A DNA stretch of 64,000 nt from CAZSSH01 sp964609825 (GTDB taxonomy: Bacteria > Verrucomicrobiota > Lentisphaeria > Victivallales > Victivallaceae): NCBI GenBank assembly GCA_964609825.1, contig CAZSSH010000009.1:186001-250000 (forward strand). The letters are read 5' to 3'. The position numbers and the translations under genes are program-made. This document shows, piece by piece, positions 15,820 to 25,734 of the stretch. The notes below the pieces were generated by a model, which was not told the origin of the DNA, did no database searches, and was given only the letters and a program-made list of their open reading frames with translations. Position 1 is the first letter of the stretch. Each line of letters begins with the position of its first letter.

Positions 15820-18800
15820 ATGATTAGGTTGAAAGTGATTTATTGTTTTGTCGCTGCGTGGTTGTGGATGTCGGCGGTTTCCGCCGCGTCATTGGCGGAT
15901 TCTCCGGTTGTATTTGATTTTTCCACCCGGCCGGCTCCCAAATTGGCGAGTTGCGGCGGCGCGGTGACGTTTGCCGACGGGGTGATGAAGTTTCCGATGG
16001 AGGGACATGCCGATCTGGTGTTGCCGTCGATTGATTACGAGCGGCCGTTTCAACTTGATTTTACTGTGAAACCGTTGCAGGTTGATTACACCAATAGCCG
16101 TATAAGCATGACATTGAAATCGGCGGAACTGGATACTTCGTTGCTGATTTATTCGCACGAAAAGGGGAAAGGTTTTTTTGCCATCTATACCGAAAAAGGG
16201 GTGCAGCGTTGTTATGACTTTTATCCCTGCGATGTTATGGCCACGACCGGGGTATGGAAAAAAATCCGGTTGGCGGTTTCGACTTCGAGCGTGGAGCTTT
16301 ATCTCGATCAAAAGCTGGTTTTCACCAAACAAGTTTCACTGTTGCCGGTCAAGTTTTTCGCCATTGCCCGTAACGGTTGTGAGCTGGATTTTGACGATTT
16401 TAAAATAGAGCCGTCAGTTGCGGACAATGCCCCGGCTAAGGGAGATGCCCCGGCGCCCGCTATTGCGCCAGTCGCCGCACCGGCAACCGAGGGTGGAGTC
16501 GCGTTTGACTTTTCCACCCGGCCGGACCCCAAGTTGGCGAGTTGCGGCGGCGCGGTGACGTTTGCCGACGGGGTGATGAAGTTCCCGATGGAGGGACATG
16601 CCGATCTGGTGTTGCCGTCGATTGATTACGAGCGGCCGTTTCAACTTGATTTTACTGTGAAACCGTTGCAGGTTGATTACACCAATAGCCGTATAAGCAT
16701 GACATTGAAATCGGCTGAGCCGGGTACTTCGTTGCTGATTTTTTCGCACGAAAAGGGGAAAGGGGTTTTTGCCATCTATACCGAAAAAGGGGTGCAGCGT
16801 TGTTATGACTTTTATCCCTGCGATGTTATGGCCACGGCCGGGGTATGGAAAAAAATCCGGTTGGTGGTTTCGACTTCGAGCGTGGAGCTTTATCTCGATC
16901 AAAAGCTGGTTTTCACCAAACAAGTTTCACTGTTGCCGGTCAAATCTTTCTCCATTACCCGTAACGGTTGCGAGCTGGATTTTGACGATTTTAAAATCGA
17001 GCCGGCGGCGCCGGAGCGGACGGATATTTCGGAATTGCCGTTTCGTTTCACCGCCTCGGAGAAACCTCTGCGCGGCGAGGCGGTCGCGACCGACGGCGGC
17101 GAGTTGGTTACCCGGGATCTGGTATTTGCGGCGGATAATCTGTTTCGCAACCAGTCCGGCTCCATCATGTTTTGGATGACGCTCCCGGCCACTCAGGGAG
17201 AACGGCGGCTGTTGAGTTGCAGCGACGGCAACGGCGATGCTCTTAGCATCACCCAGCGACCTTGGGAGATCATCGCGGCAATCCGGCGGCAGTCACCGCT
17301 CCCGGATTATCAAATCGTGCTCGGTCTGAATCCGTGGCGGCGCGGTGATGGCAACCGGGCCTTTGTCGCTCTTGTCTGGGACCGGGAAAAAGTACGGCTC
17401 TATGTCAACTCGATGCCTTACTCCACCATCCTGTACGATCAGTCAAAGATCCCGGTACTGACCAATCCGGATTTGGAGGGAATCCGGCAATTGCGGATTG
17501 CGGCCGGAGTGACGATTGAAGATTTGCGACTGTTTCAGCGCCCCGTTTCCGCCAAAGAAATTTATCAGGAGTACCGGTCGCGAATGCCGATCGATCTGGT
17601 GATGCAAACCCAGATGTTTCGCGGCGAACAACCGATTGAAATGACATTGAATGCCTCCCCGGGAGGTTATTTTATGCGCCCGATGCCGGTGGAAATGCCG
17701 TTTAACAAGGCGCGAGTTGAGATTTCGGCGGTCCTGACGACAATGGACGGAAAACGCGAATTATTGCGGATGGAGCCCAAAATATATGATGTCAATGCAC
17801 CAACGGATATTGTTTTACCCAAAGTAACGCTGGCCTCCGGCAATTATTTGTTGCGTACCGAGACCAAATATTGCGACCGTGTATTTCGCCGCACATTCGG
17901 GATTGATGTTGACTCCTCCGAGTGGCCAAAATCGGCGGTTTCTGCGGATGATTTTCAAAAAGGGCGTGAGATCTACGCCTGTGATTTCAGCGAACCGATG
18001 CCGAAGATGTTGGGGAAATATCAGCGTGTCACCAACGGCAAATCAACTTATCTGGAGGGATCGTCCGCCAATTTTGACAGTTTCGGATTTGAGGTTAAAT
18101 TTCCCGAGTCGGTGATGGGGAAACCGGTTTTGATCGAAATCGACTGGCCGGACGACAAGCCGCGTCTGGCTGCGCATTATATTTACCGGCCGTCGCAGGG
18201 CTATTGCGACCGCGACCGGTTGCAGCAAGGGGTGCAGTCCGGTGTCGAATATCCGCTGACCGGCGGGATTGTCACCACGAAATATCTGTTTTGGCCCGGG
18301 TTTTCGGAATATTTGTTTGAGTTTCGCAATCTTGCGGCGGGGCGGCCGGCGGCGATTTCGGCGTTGCGCATTTATGAAATCAAAGGCGGAGTTTTGCCGG
18401 CGCTGAAAGTGGAGGAGCCCAAAGGTTTGCCGGCGAGGACGCTGGGGCATCTTGACGAGGATCAGACCTTTTATATGAATCTTAACCGTGATTATTACGA
18501 CCGTGTTATGCGCAACCGTCAGGATTTACCCAATTTTGACGCCCATGTTTTTCGCGAGCTCGGCAATTATTTCGCATATACCGGGATGAACTCGTTTCTC
18601 TACAATTTTCTGCGTTATTATTATGTTTTTTACATGACCGATACCGATGTTCCGCCCGGGTACCCGCCGGAAAAAGCGGGCGGTCTTGATTATATGCTCG
18701 ATGCGTTGGCGCAAAATAACATTTCGTTTATTTGCGGGATTAACATTTCGTCGATCCCGGAGGTGGCGCACTCCCCGGTAACGGCTCCCGATGCGGCCAA

Positions 18801-20748
18801 GCGCGGCTGGTTGATGGGGGACCGTACCGGGCTGGTTGACGGCGGGATGTTCGGTACGCGTTATCCCAATTTTGCCACGCACCCTGAGATTATCGCGTTT
18901 TATCTCGCTCATATCCGGGAGTTGGCCATCCGGCTCGGCAACCATCGCAATGTCACCGGCTTCGCCCTCTGGACGGTGCCGTGGAAGGATCTTTCCTGGG
19001 GGTATGACGATTATAATATGGCGCTCTTTACCCAAGAAACCGGGATTGAAGTCCCGGCGACCGGCCGCTATGAGTTTTTGACCGGGCCCAAACGACAAGA
19101 GTGGCTCCGCTGGCGGGCGGACAAGACGGCAAAATTGGTCAAAATGATCGCCGATACCATTCACGCGGTCAACCCAAAGTGGGAGTTGTTTCTGTTTCCG
19201 CAGGATACTGCCGCCTTTTTGGAGCCGGTCAACCGGCAGCTCATCGATCAGATTGATATCGCCCTGGACCGCAAACTTCGCTATTATGAAAATCTGGGGA
19301 TGGATATCGATCAACTGGAGCAATTGGACCGGGTCTACTTTACTCCTCAGGTTTTGCCGAGCGGTCAACCGGAAAAATTGTATCAGTACAATCGGCTGGA
19401 GCCGTTTAACGAGTTGGTTTATTATCCGGCCGCCGACCGCAAACTTTTCCGGCGGAACGGCAAAAGCCGCCAACTGGCCGGGATTTACCACGACTATTTT
19501 GAGAGCATCGGGATCAAGCATCCGTCGCCGACGCTGCTGCCCGAAAAATACTCCTGCTTTTTTCAGGATACCGACGTCAAGCCCTGGGGACGGTATTTCC
19601 TTAAAGAGTTGACGTATCCGGTCGCGGCGTCCGACGCGCAAAATATTGTTTTCGGCGCCCAGCCGTTGGGTGCGCTGGGGCGCGAGGCGGAAACCCGGGA
19701 ATTTGCGCAGGCCTACCGGGCGCTTCCGGCATTGCCGTTTACGGATGCTCCGGGGGCCAATGATCCGGTTGCCGTCCGTTATTTGCAAACCGCCAACGGC
19801 ACGTATTTTTATTTGGCAAACATGCTTTGGTCACCGGTCCGCGTGACGGTCGAGTTTGACGGCGATCCGGCTCCGTACCGGGATCTCAGCTCCGGCAGGA
19901 TGCTCGAATCCGGAGAATTCGAGTTGGATGCGTTTGCGCTTCGGTCATTTTTGGCACCGGGCAAAAAAGCTGCCGTCAAGTCGGTCCGCGTGACCGTGCC
20001 GGAAAAAACGACTGGTTATTATCATACGCTCACCGACGATATCCGGACGCGGCTCCGGGAAGTCGGACGCATTCGCGGCGAAGCTGCCGTCAAGGCCGAA
20101 AACGAAGTGTTTCTCCGCGCGCAAAATTGCATTGCCGCCGGGGAGTATGCCGAAGCGCACCGGTTGCTTTTTTCGGTGTTGTTGCAAAAATTTATGAAAT
20201 CGACCGAAAACATCCGCGAAATCGCCCAAATGCAAAAGATGCTGGAGGATAACTGTATTGCCGTCAATTGCGGCGGCGATGAGTTTTATTCGGCTCCCGA
20301 CGGCAGACTTTTCTTTCCGGACGCCGAATTCAGCCGTCAGGGAACATACGGTTATTTCGGTCAGCACAAAACTTGCAAACGCAACATTGACGGGCTCAAA
20401 AATACCGAGGTTGCCGGTGTTTTTGAAACCGAGGCGTGGGATATCGACGGTTACCGTTTTCGCGTGCCAAACGGCAAATATACGGTGACACTGTATCTGC
20501 GCTTTGCCTATGAGCCAAAGTTCAAGCCGGACATCCCGCTCAAATTTACTTTGGCGGCGCAGGGAAAAACTCTGGTCAAAGATCTGGATTTGTATCAGGC
20601 GATGCAGGGGGATATCAAGTGCCCGGTGATCTTGAAATTTTCCGGGATTGAGGTGACGGATGGTTTGTTGACACTTGCGTGCATCCCGTCGGGAGATAAC
20701 AGCAGCATCCGTCATTTTAACGCCATCGAAGTCACCAAAGAGCAATAA
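15820..20748 (+). CDS. Giant secreted multidomain protein: LamG-like repeats, TIM-barrel-like enzyme, malectin domain
   Basis: 1642 residues from the ATG at 15820 (MIRLKVIYCFVAAWLWMSAVSA signal peptide); the frame extends upstream inside the pilin gene but without a start site. Residues about 31-198 and 228-395 are two almost identical jelly-roll, LamG/DUF1080-like modules. They are joined by a Pro/Ala linker and are the product of a 502-bp tandem duplication. A third LamG-like module is at about 404-590. Residues about 860-1300 look like a (beta/alpha)8 glycosidase (YMNLNRDYYDRVMRNRQ, then ALWTVPWKDLSWGYDDYN), but I cannot assign a GH family or catalytic pair. The C-terminal 165 residues are a malectin-type carbohydrate-binding domain (AVNCGGDEF, then RFRVPNGKYTVTLYLRF). 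It probably binds and attacks an extracellular polysaccharide. Confidence 0.82.
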   Translation: MIRLKVIYCFVAAWLWMSAVSAASLADSPVVFDFSTRPAPKLASCGGAVTFADGVMKFPMEGHADLVLPSIDYERPFQLDFTVKPLQVDYTNSRISMTLKSAELDTSLLIYSHEKGKGFFAIYTEKGVQRCYDFYPCDVMATTGVWKKIRLAVSTSSVELYLDQKLVFTKQVSLLPVKFFAIARNGCELDFDDFKIEPSVADNAPAKGDAPAPAIAPVAAPATEGGVAFDFSTRPDPKLASCGGAVTFADGVMKFPMEGHADLVLPSIDYERPFQLDFTVKPLQVDYTNSRISMTLKSAEPGTSLLIFSHEKGKGVFAIYTEKGVQRCYDFYPCDVMATAGVWKKIRLVVSTSSVELYLDQKLVFTKQVSLLPVKSFSITRNGCELDFDDFKIEPAAPERTDISELPFRFTASEKPLRGEAVATDGGELVTRDLVFAADNLFRNQSGSIMFWMTLPATQGERRLLSCSDGNGDALSITQRPWEIIAAIRRQSPLPDYQIVLGLNPWRRGDGNRAFVALVWDREKVRLYVNSMPYSTILYDQSKIPVLTNPDLEGIRQLRIAAGVTIEDLRLFQRPVSAKEIYQEYRSRMPIDLVMQTQMFRGEQPIEMTLNASPGGYFMRPMPVEMPFNKARVEISAVLTTMDGKRELLRMEPKIYDVNAPTDIVLPKVTLASGNYLLRTETKYCDRVFRRTFGIDVDSSEWPKSAVSADDFQKGREIYACDFSEPMPKMLGKYQRVTNGKSTYLEGSSANFDSFGFEVKFPESVMGKPVLIEIDWPDDKPRLAAHYIYRPSQGYCDRDRLQQGVQSGVEYPLTGGIVTTKYLFWPGFSEYLFEFRNLAAGRPAAISALRIYEIKGGVLPALKVEEPKGLPARTLGHLDEDQTFYMNLNRDYYDRVMRNRQDLPNFDAHVFRELGNYFAYTGMNSFLYNFLRYYYVFYMTDTDVPPGYPPEKAGGLDYMLDALAQNNISFICGINISSIPEVAHSPVTAPDAAKRGWLMGDRTGLVDGGMFGTRYPNFATHPEIIAFYLAHIRELAIRLGNHRNVTGFALWTVPWKDLSWGYDDYNMALFTQETGIEVPATGRYEFLTGPKRQEWLRWRADKTAKLVKMIADTIHAVNPKWELFLFPQDTAAFLEPVNRQLIDQIDIALDRKLRYYENLGMDIDQLEQLDRVYFTPQVLPSGQPEKLYQYNRLEPFNELVYYPAADRKLFRRNGKSRQLAGIYHDYFESIGIKHPSPTLLPEKYSCFFQDTDVKPWGRYFLKELTYPVAASDAQNIVFGAQPLGALGREAETREFAQAYRALPALPFTDAPGANDPVAVRYLQTANGTYFYLANMLWSPVRVTVEFDGDPAPYRDLSSGRMLESGEFELDAFALRSFLAPGKKAAVKSVRVTVPEKTTGYYHTLTDDIRTRLREVGRIRGEAAVKAENEVFLRAQNCIAAGEYAEAHRLLFSVLLQKFMKSTENIREIAQMQKMLEDNCIAVNCGGDEFYSAPDGRLFFPDAEFSRQGTYGYFGQHKTCKRNIDGLKNTEVAGVFETEAWDIDGYRFRVPNGKYTVTLYLRFAYEPKFKPDIPLKFTLAAQGKTLVKDLDLYQAMQGDIKCPVILKFSGIEVTDGLLTLACIPSGDNSSIRHFNAIEVTKEQ
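15912..16413 (+). repeat. Intragenic direct repeat, copy 1
   Basis: Encodes the first LamG-like module of the 1642-residue protein. The second copy starts exactly 591 bp (197 codons) later and differs by only a few bases, many of them amino-acid-changing (for example the LDTSLLIY versus PGTSLLIF segments). Confidence 0.95.
16503..17004 (+). repeat. Intragenic direct repeat, copy 2
   Basis: Second copy of the LamG-like module, in frame with the first. High identity at silent sites indicates recent duplication or ongoing gene conversion. The 28-residue Pro/Ala-rich linker lies between the copies. Confidence 0.95.
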
Positions 20749-20753
20749 GTTTT

Positions 20754-21695
20754 ATGCGTATTTTTGTTTTTATCGCAACCGTGTCATTGCTGTCATGTCT
20801 GTGCGGCTGCCGGCCGGACGGTCTTTCGGACGAAGACCGCCAACTCTTAAAAGACGTCGGGGTGTGGGGCTCCGTGCCGCAGGACAGCCCGGCCTGTTAC
20901 GCCGTGAACCAGACGGCGGAGTACGGCCCCCACAACATTTTTCGCCTCCGGCACGAGATCGATCGGGACGGCCAAAGTTTGGAGCAAACGCGGCAAGAGC
21001 TCAAAACCTTGCGTGACGACATCCGTCGGGGCGAGCAATGGCAGTTGACACCCCCAAAGTTCGTCCTTCCTCAAATCGCGGACTTCAACCTTGACGGTCG
21101 CCTCGCCGCCTGCCACTGGCAAGGGGCAGTTGAGTTCAAAGGCGAATATCCGTTGAACTCAACCAAAATGGCGGATCGGCGCTCTGTCTGGAAATTTGCC
21201 TGGAGCGAGCGCTATCTTTACTGCGCGGTGCGGTTTTTCGACCCAAACCCCGTGGTCAGGAAACCGTATTTGTGGACGGGCGACGCGCTCGAGTTGTTTA
21301 TCTGTCCCGATTTGCGGGACAAGGTTTACTGCGAAGTGGTCGGGGCGTTCAGCGGGGACTCCTACCATGCGTTGCATATGAACAACCGTTACGGCACATT
21401 CACCTCCGCCCGCTTGTGCTTCCCCGGAGAAGCAACCCCGGTGGAATGCGCAGGCAGCCGCGACCCGGACGGTTATTCTTTGGAGATGAAAATACCGTGG
21501 ACGCTGGTTCCCGGTTATAACCGGGGCAATCCGCCGCGTCCGGGAGATCGGCTCACCATGATGGCGATTCGCACCAATGCGGACGACGATGGACAAGCCG
21601 AATATGATGCCGTCGTCCCCTTGCTGTACGGCGGACATAATTTGTGGGGCTATATGGAAGTGACGCTGGGTCAAGGCGCCACCGATCACCAATAA
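20754..21695 (+). CDS. Lipoprotein with CBM9-like carbohydrate-binding domain
   Basis: 313 residues. The hydrophobic leader MRIFVFIATVSLLSCLCGC carries a lipobox (LCG-C, Cys19; LLS-C at 15 is an alternative), so it is lipid-anchored. After a short charged helix (about 60-95) a CBM9/DOMON-type jelly roll occupies about 110-310. It is recognisable from FNLDGRLAACHWQGA, WSERYLYCAVRFFDPNP, WTGDALELFICPD and DGYSLEMKIPWTLV. It probably holds glycans at the cell surface for the neighbouring secreted enzyme, which ends 5 bp upstream. The next gene starts 26 bp downstream, so the three are one operon. Confidence 0.82.
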   Translation: MRIFVFIATVSLLSCLCGCRPDGLSDEDRQLLKDVGVWGSVPQDSPACYAVNQTAEYGPHNIFRLRHEIDRDGQSLEQTRQELKTLRDDIRRGEQWQLTPPKFVLPQIADFNLDGRLAACHWQGAVEFKGEYPLNSTKMADRRSVWKFAWSERYLYCAVRFFDPNPVVRKPYLWTGDALELFICPDLRDKVYCEVVGAFSGDSYHALHMNNRYGTFTSARLCFPGEATPVECAGSRDPDGYSLEMKIPWTLVPGYNRGNPPRPGDRLTMMAIRTNADDDGQAEYDAVVPLLYGGHNLWGYMEVTLGQGATDHQ

Positions 21696-21721
21696 ATCAA
21701 TCAACCAATTCAAGGAAAAAT

Positions 21722-23722
21722 ATGATTACACAATTTCGCGACAGCCTCCCGTATGCGGAACATGGGTTCGGGATCAAGAGAAACGTCTATGTTTCGGGGC
21801 GCATCAATGTTTCCGTCGGCGAAAACGGCGGCATTTTCCGGCTGGGATATCTGGGCAGCCAGAAATGGAATAATTTCGATCTCTTCACCGTTTCCGAGGC
21901 CGCCGTATTCCATCAGTTGTTTCGGATTCACATCCTGATTGACGACATCGCCTACCGTGCGGAATTCAACCATACCACCCATTATCCGTTTGGCTACCGC
22001 TCCGAGTGCCGCCTGGGCGGAGTGCTGATCCGGCACGAGTTGGTCGCCGATGACGACACCATTTTTCACCGGGTCCGGGTACTCGACAACCCCGGCAGCG
22101 CCAAAGTCACCGCCCGGATCTGTCAGGCCTACTCCGCGTTTGCCCCCCGGGACGGCCGCACCCATCGCGACTGGACCCGCGATTTCGACCACGGTACATT
22201 GTCAACGGTTATCACGGATTACGATCAAAGTACGTCGGTGCGGATCGGTTGCTCCGGCCGCGGCATTTTCAAACCGATCACCCACCAGTTTAAGGCGTAT
22301 TTGCTCTCCGCCGAAGCCGCGGACGAGCATTTGTTTTATCTGACGTTCAACGGCACGGCGGACCGGGATCTGAGCTCCGCCAGACTTGACTGCAAGTTTG
22401 CCGAATTTGAGGAGCTGTACCGGCAGGGGGCGGAGTTCGCCACCGGCAACCCCGCCTACGATTCGGCGATCCGCTTTACGCCGCTGCTGATGAAATATCT
22501 GGAAGTGCCGGGCCATCCGGGCGCATTTCGGGCCTCCCCGTTTTACTGGGTCTGGGGGTGGGACAGCATGGTCCACTGCGATGCCTTGATCTATACCGGC
22601 TATACTGATATGGTGCGCCGCATGCTGTTGTTTTTTATGGAAACGGCCGATCCCCAATACGGCATCCATATGAGTTACAATACGGACCTCGCCCCGTCAA
22701 AACACGCCGAACCGGCGCCGGTGCAGGGATTTTACCTGGTCATGCTCTACCATTATTATGCCGCGACCGGCGACAAGGATACATTGGAGCGCCTCCGCCC
22801 GTACTCGCATCTGGTCGCGCAAAAGATTGCCAATGCGCTGGTCCCCGGTGTCGGACTGGTCCGCGAGCGCGGTTATTTCCCGGATTACCCCCACTGCATC
22901 GAGCTCACCAACCATGATTTCAGCGTGATCAATAACTCAGTCTGTTATCAGGGGATGCGGGCGTGGACCGAACTCTCCGGGGAATTCGCGGCGGAAACCG
23001 AGATCCTCGGCAACGCGCTCAACCGCTTTTTTGACGATCAGGAAGGCATGTGGATCGATTCTCTGGACGGGGACACTCTGGAGCAGCGCCGGTATTATCC
23101 GGTCTTCGGGCAACTTTACATTTCGCCGTTTGCGCTGGAGCCGCACAAGCAGGACCGGGAACGGATTGCCGCATTTATGAAAACTCATTTGCTCTCAACC
23201 TACGGCATCTGGATGCTGCCGCCGGACCGAAAGGGCTTTATGGCCGACGGCGGACAAATCGGGGAATATTTCCCGGCCGTTGACCGCTATTACTGGAATA
23301 TGATGAATGCGGCGGGCGACTCCGCATCAATTGAGGATCACGAGCGGATCGTCAGCGCGTTTTGGCGCAATTGCACTTATCCAGAGGGGGAAACCACCGA
23401 TGTGGTCAACGTCGATCCCGCGTTGTACGAAGACGAGCCGGGGATGAAGCAGCTGTTTTCGGCGAAATCCTGGGCGGCGGCGGCGGTCGATCTCAATCTC
23501 GGGTTGCGCTGGGATTTGACCGGAATTCACCTTAAACCGCTGCCGGGCAAAAAAGATTTCGCCATTCGCAACCTTGTGCTGCGGGGCAAAAAACTGTCTT
23601 TTGTCCGCAGCGGCGGCGGCGCAAAACTGCAACTCTCATACGGCGGCGTGACGTCCGATCACCCGTTTATTGCATGGGATCAGCTGGAGGACGGCATGAC
23701 TGTGTCGCTGATGATGAAATAA
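21722..23722 (+). CDS. Six-hairpin (alpha/alpha)6 glycosidase
   Basis: 666 residues from the ATG at 21722 (MITQFRDSLPYAEHGFGIKR) with an AAGGAAAAAT ribosome site. There is no signal peptide, so it is cytoplasmic. An N-terminal beta-sandwich (about 1-240) precedes a helical barrel with FYWVWGWDSMVHCDALIYTG, HYYAATGDKDTLERLRPYSH, a YFPAVDRYYWNMMNAAGDS segment and the tail FWRNCTYPEGETTDV. This layout matches the six-hairpin glycosidase superfamily (GH63/GH37/GH15/GH78 relatives). The Asp in WGWDSM is a good candidate for the general acid, but the exact family and linkage are not determinable here. It presumably trims oligosaccharides imported after extracellular digestion. Confidence 0.75.
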   Translation: MITQFRDSLPYAEHGFGIKRNVYVSGRINVSVGENGGIFRLGYLGSQKWNNFDLFTVSEAAVFHQLFRIHILIDDIAYRAEFNHTTHYPFGYRSECRLGGVLIRHELVADDDTIFHRVRVLDNPGSAKVTARICQAYSAFAPRDGRTHRDWTRDFDHGTLSTVITDYDQSTSVRIGCSGRGIFKPITHQFKAYLLSAEAADEHLFYLTFNGTADRDLSSARLDCKFAEFEELYRQGAEFATGNPAYDSAIRFTPLLMKYLEVPGHPGAFRASPFYWVWGWDSMVHCDALIYTGYTDMVRRMLLFFMETADPQYGIHMSYNTDLAPSKHAEPAPVQGFYLVMLYHYYAATGDKDTLERLRPYSHLVAQKIANALVPGVGLVRERGYFPDYPHCIELTNHDFSVINNSVCYQGMRAWTELSGEFAAETEILGNALNRFFDDQEGMWIDSLDGDTLEQRRYYPVFGQLYISPFALEPHKQDRERIAAFMKTHLLSTYGIWMLPPDRKGFMADGGQIGEYFPAVDRYYWNMMNAAGDSASIEDHERIVSAFWRNCTYPEGETTDVVNVDPALYEDEPGMKQLFSAKSWAAAAVDLNLGLRWDLTGIHLKPLPGKKDFAIRNLVLRGKKLSFVRSGGGAKLQLSYGGVTSDHPFIAWDQLEDGMTVSLMMK

Positions 23723-23982
23723 ACAGCCCGCGCGCCGTTTTCATAACCCCCCGGACAAACAATGGCAAGTTCGCACCCCATGACTATCGCCCGCAAATTA
23801 GCGGGCAAATTTTTCCAGCCGCGGGAAGCGCAAAATGTTCAGCCCGAGTCGTCCCGCCGCGACCATGCCGACCACGATTGACGTTGACGTCAATCCGAGA
23901 TTTTACCTGATTGTAAGATGGGTAAATGTTGTTCTTTACATCAAGTAAAACTATCATTTTATATTATTTCAGAGAGAAAATT

Positions 23983-25260
23983 ATGTTAAACACTGTATCA
24001 TTTCCTAAAATTGCCTTTCCTGAGAATTTTCTTTGGGGGAGTGCTACCGCCGGTCATCAAATCGAGGGAGACAACATCCACTCGGCCAATTATCATAATG
24101 AGATCAGACAAAATTACCGTGAGCGCTCCGGTAAAGCCTGCAATCACTGGGAGCTTTATCCCGAGGATATCGCTTTGATGCAAACGTTGGGCCATCAGGC
24201 TTACCGTTTCTCAATCAACTGGGCGCGCATTGAGCCGGAGGAGGGGCGCTGGGACGAGAGCGCTTTGGTCCGCTATCTTGATATCTTATGCCGGCTCAAA
24301 AACGCCGGGATCAAGGCTTACGTCACGCTTTCGCACGGCGGACATCCCGAGTGGTTCACCCAAATGGGGGATTTCAACAAAAGAGACAATCTCAAATATT
24401 TTGAGCGTTATTTGCGCCGTGTGGTCCCCCGGATCAAAGATCTGGTTGATTATTGGATGGTGATCAATGAGTTCAATATTGGCGGCGGTGATTCTGTCGC
24501 GGCGGCGCCGTACCGGGCCAATGCGTTGGTCGCCCATGCCCGCGGCTATCACATTATGAAAGAGTACAGCAATGCGCCGGTCAGCAGCGCCCATGCGTTG
24601 CGCTACTGCCAGCCGGAGGATCCGTTTGACCGCTTTGACCGGCAGTTCGCCGAGCTGGACGACTGGCTGTGCAACGAGTTCTTTTTTCACGCCGTGCGCA
24701 CCGGGGAAATCGTCTTTCCGTATCGCGACGGCGAATTTGTCCCCGAGCTCAAAGGCGCGATGGATTATTGGGCGGTCAATTATTATACCCGGCGGATGAT
24801 TTCAGCTCGGCGGCAAAACATTGATGGTGACTGGTACACTGCCACGCATGTGCGGATGATTGATCAGCCGTTTTATCTCGAGGAGTTTTTCCCGGAGGGG
24901 TTGGCCAATTCGCTGATGCGGCTGCGCGATTTGCCCATCCATATTACCGAAAACGGCGTGTCCGCCGATGACGACCGCTGGCGGATTGTCAAACTGGCGC
25001 AAGATTTGGCGGCGTTGGCCGATGCCGCAAAACGAGGGTGTGATATTCGCTCCTATTTACATTGGTCACTGTTGGATAATTACGAATGGAGCTCGTTTGT
25101 TCCCCGCTTTGGTTTGGTTGATGTCAATTTTAAAACATTTGAGAGGACACCCAAACCAAGCTCCTATTTTTTGCGGGAGGTTATTGAAAACAACGGGTTT
25201 GACGGCAAGTTGATTCAAAAATATCTGCCGGATTTGCCGGTATATCAGCTTTATCGGTGA
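23983..25260 (+). CDS. GH1-family beta-glycosidase
   Basis: 425 residues from the ATG at 23983 after an AGAGAG ribosome site. It starts with FPENFLWGSATAGHQIEGD, the GH1 opening motif. The acid/base Glu163 sits in VINEFNIGG, so the usual NEP is NEF here. The nucleophile Glu323 is in ITENGVSADDD. SLLDNYEWSSFVPRFGLVDV is the typical aglycone-side C-terminal motif, with Ser-Ser in place of the common Ser/Ala-Xaa-Gly-Tyr. It is cytoplasmic and cleaves beta-glucosides or beta-galactosides. It is separated from the preceding glycosidase by 260 bp, so it probably has its own promoter. It is the last gene before repeat block B. Confidence 0.93.
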   Translation: MLNTVSFPKIAFPENFLWGSATAGHQIEGDNIHSANYHNEIRQNYRERSGKACNHWELYPEDIALMQTLGHQAYRFSINWARIEPEEGRWDESALVRYLDILCRLKNAGIKAYVTLSHGGHPEWFTQMGDFNKRDNLKYFERYLRRVVPRIKDLVDYWMVINEFNIGGGDSVAAAPYRANALVAHARGYHIMKEYSNAPVSSAHALRYCQPEDPFDRFDRQFAELDDWLCNEFFFHAVRTGEIVFPYRDGEFVPELKGAMDYWAVNYYTRRMISARRQNIDGDWYTATHVRMIDQPFYLEEFFPEGLANSLMRLRDLPIHITENGVSADDDRWRIVKLAQDLAALADAAKRGCDIRSYLHWSLLDNYEWSSFVPRFGLVDVNFKTFERTPKPSSYFLREVIENNGFDGKLIQKYLPDLPVYQLYR

Positions 25261-25549
25261 CAACGACGAAAAAAATCAGCAGCTCTTGCTGCAACTTTAT
25301 TTGTTTTGCCGCCGATATGTGCTTGAGCCACTATAAGCGTTTAAAGAGGTGGTGATGCTTGAGCATTTCCGTACACGGAGGCGCACCTGCCGGGCGTATT
25401 CGCTTGCCGGTGTCGCCGCCTTTTGCTGCCGGTATTACTGACCTCTGTCAAAGCGGTGGTGACCGCCCGTTACGGCACGGCATTGCCAAATTGATATTAT
25501 ATTTTAATCGATCAGAGACACTGATTTACTTCTGCATGACGGGATTTCC

Positions 25550-25713
25550 CCCTTGATTTTTGACGCCAAAAAAAGGTGCCGTTCGGTACCGTTTTGAGAG
25601 CTGAAAGTACCAAAAAGTACCGTTTGGGGGCTTGTTTTTTGCCAAGGACTCAAGTTATCAACGATTATTTTGAGCTTAAATTGGAATTTTTGTGCTCAAA
25701 ATGATCCTATGGA
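25550..25713 (+). repeat. Left arm of repeat block B (shared with block C)
   Basis: The stretch from CTTGATTTTTGACG (25552) onward has a diverged copy at 33303-33461. Shared pieces include GATTTTTGA, AAAAAAGGTGCC, the GTACC/AAAGTACC motifs and TTATTTTGAGCTTAAAT. It lies directly before the tRNA-Val 3'-end remnant. It is absent before the real tRNA, as expected if it is the right end of an integrated element. The rest of the 25261-25549 gap shows nothing recognisable. Confidence 0.65.
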
Positions 25714-25734
25714 CAAGCGACTCAACGCCCACCA
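25714..25734 (+). repeat. tRNA-Val 3'-end remnant (attachment-site-like), block B
   Basis: The string CTCAACGCCCACCA is identical to the last 14 bases of the tRNA-Val gene, and the match continues leftward patchily into the T loop (CAAG). The following bases TACCTCACTCAACTT also match the DNA behind the tRNA. No D or anticodon arm is present, so it is not a tRNA gene. Confidence 0.8.

Noticed and set aside
18526..19788. A 420-residue minus-strand frame inside the giant enzyme gene
   Set aside because: Long antisense frames are common in this GC-rich codon usage; the plus-strand protein is continuous across it with clear domain structure on both sides.
25714..25734. Second and third tRNA-Val genes at 25.7 and 33.5 kb
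   Set aside because: Only the T-loop/acceptor 3' part is present; no D arm or anticodon arm precedes it.
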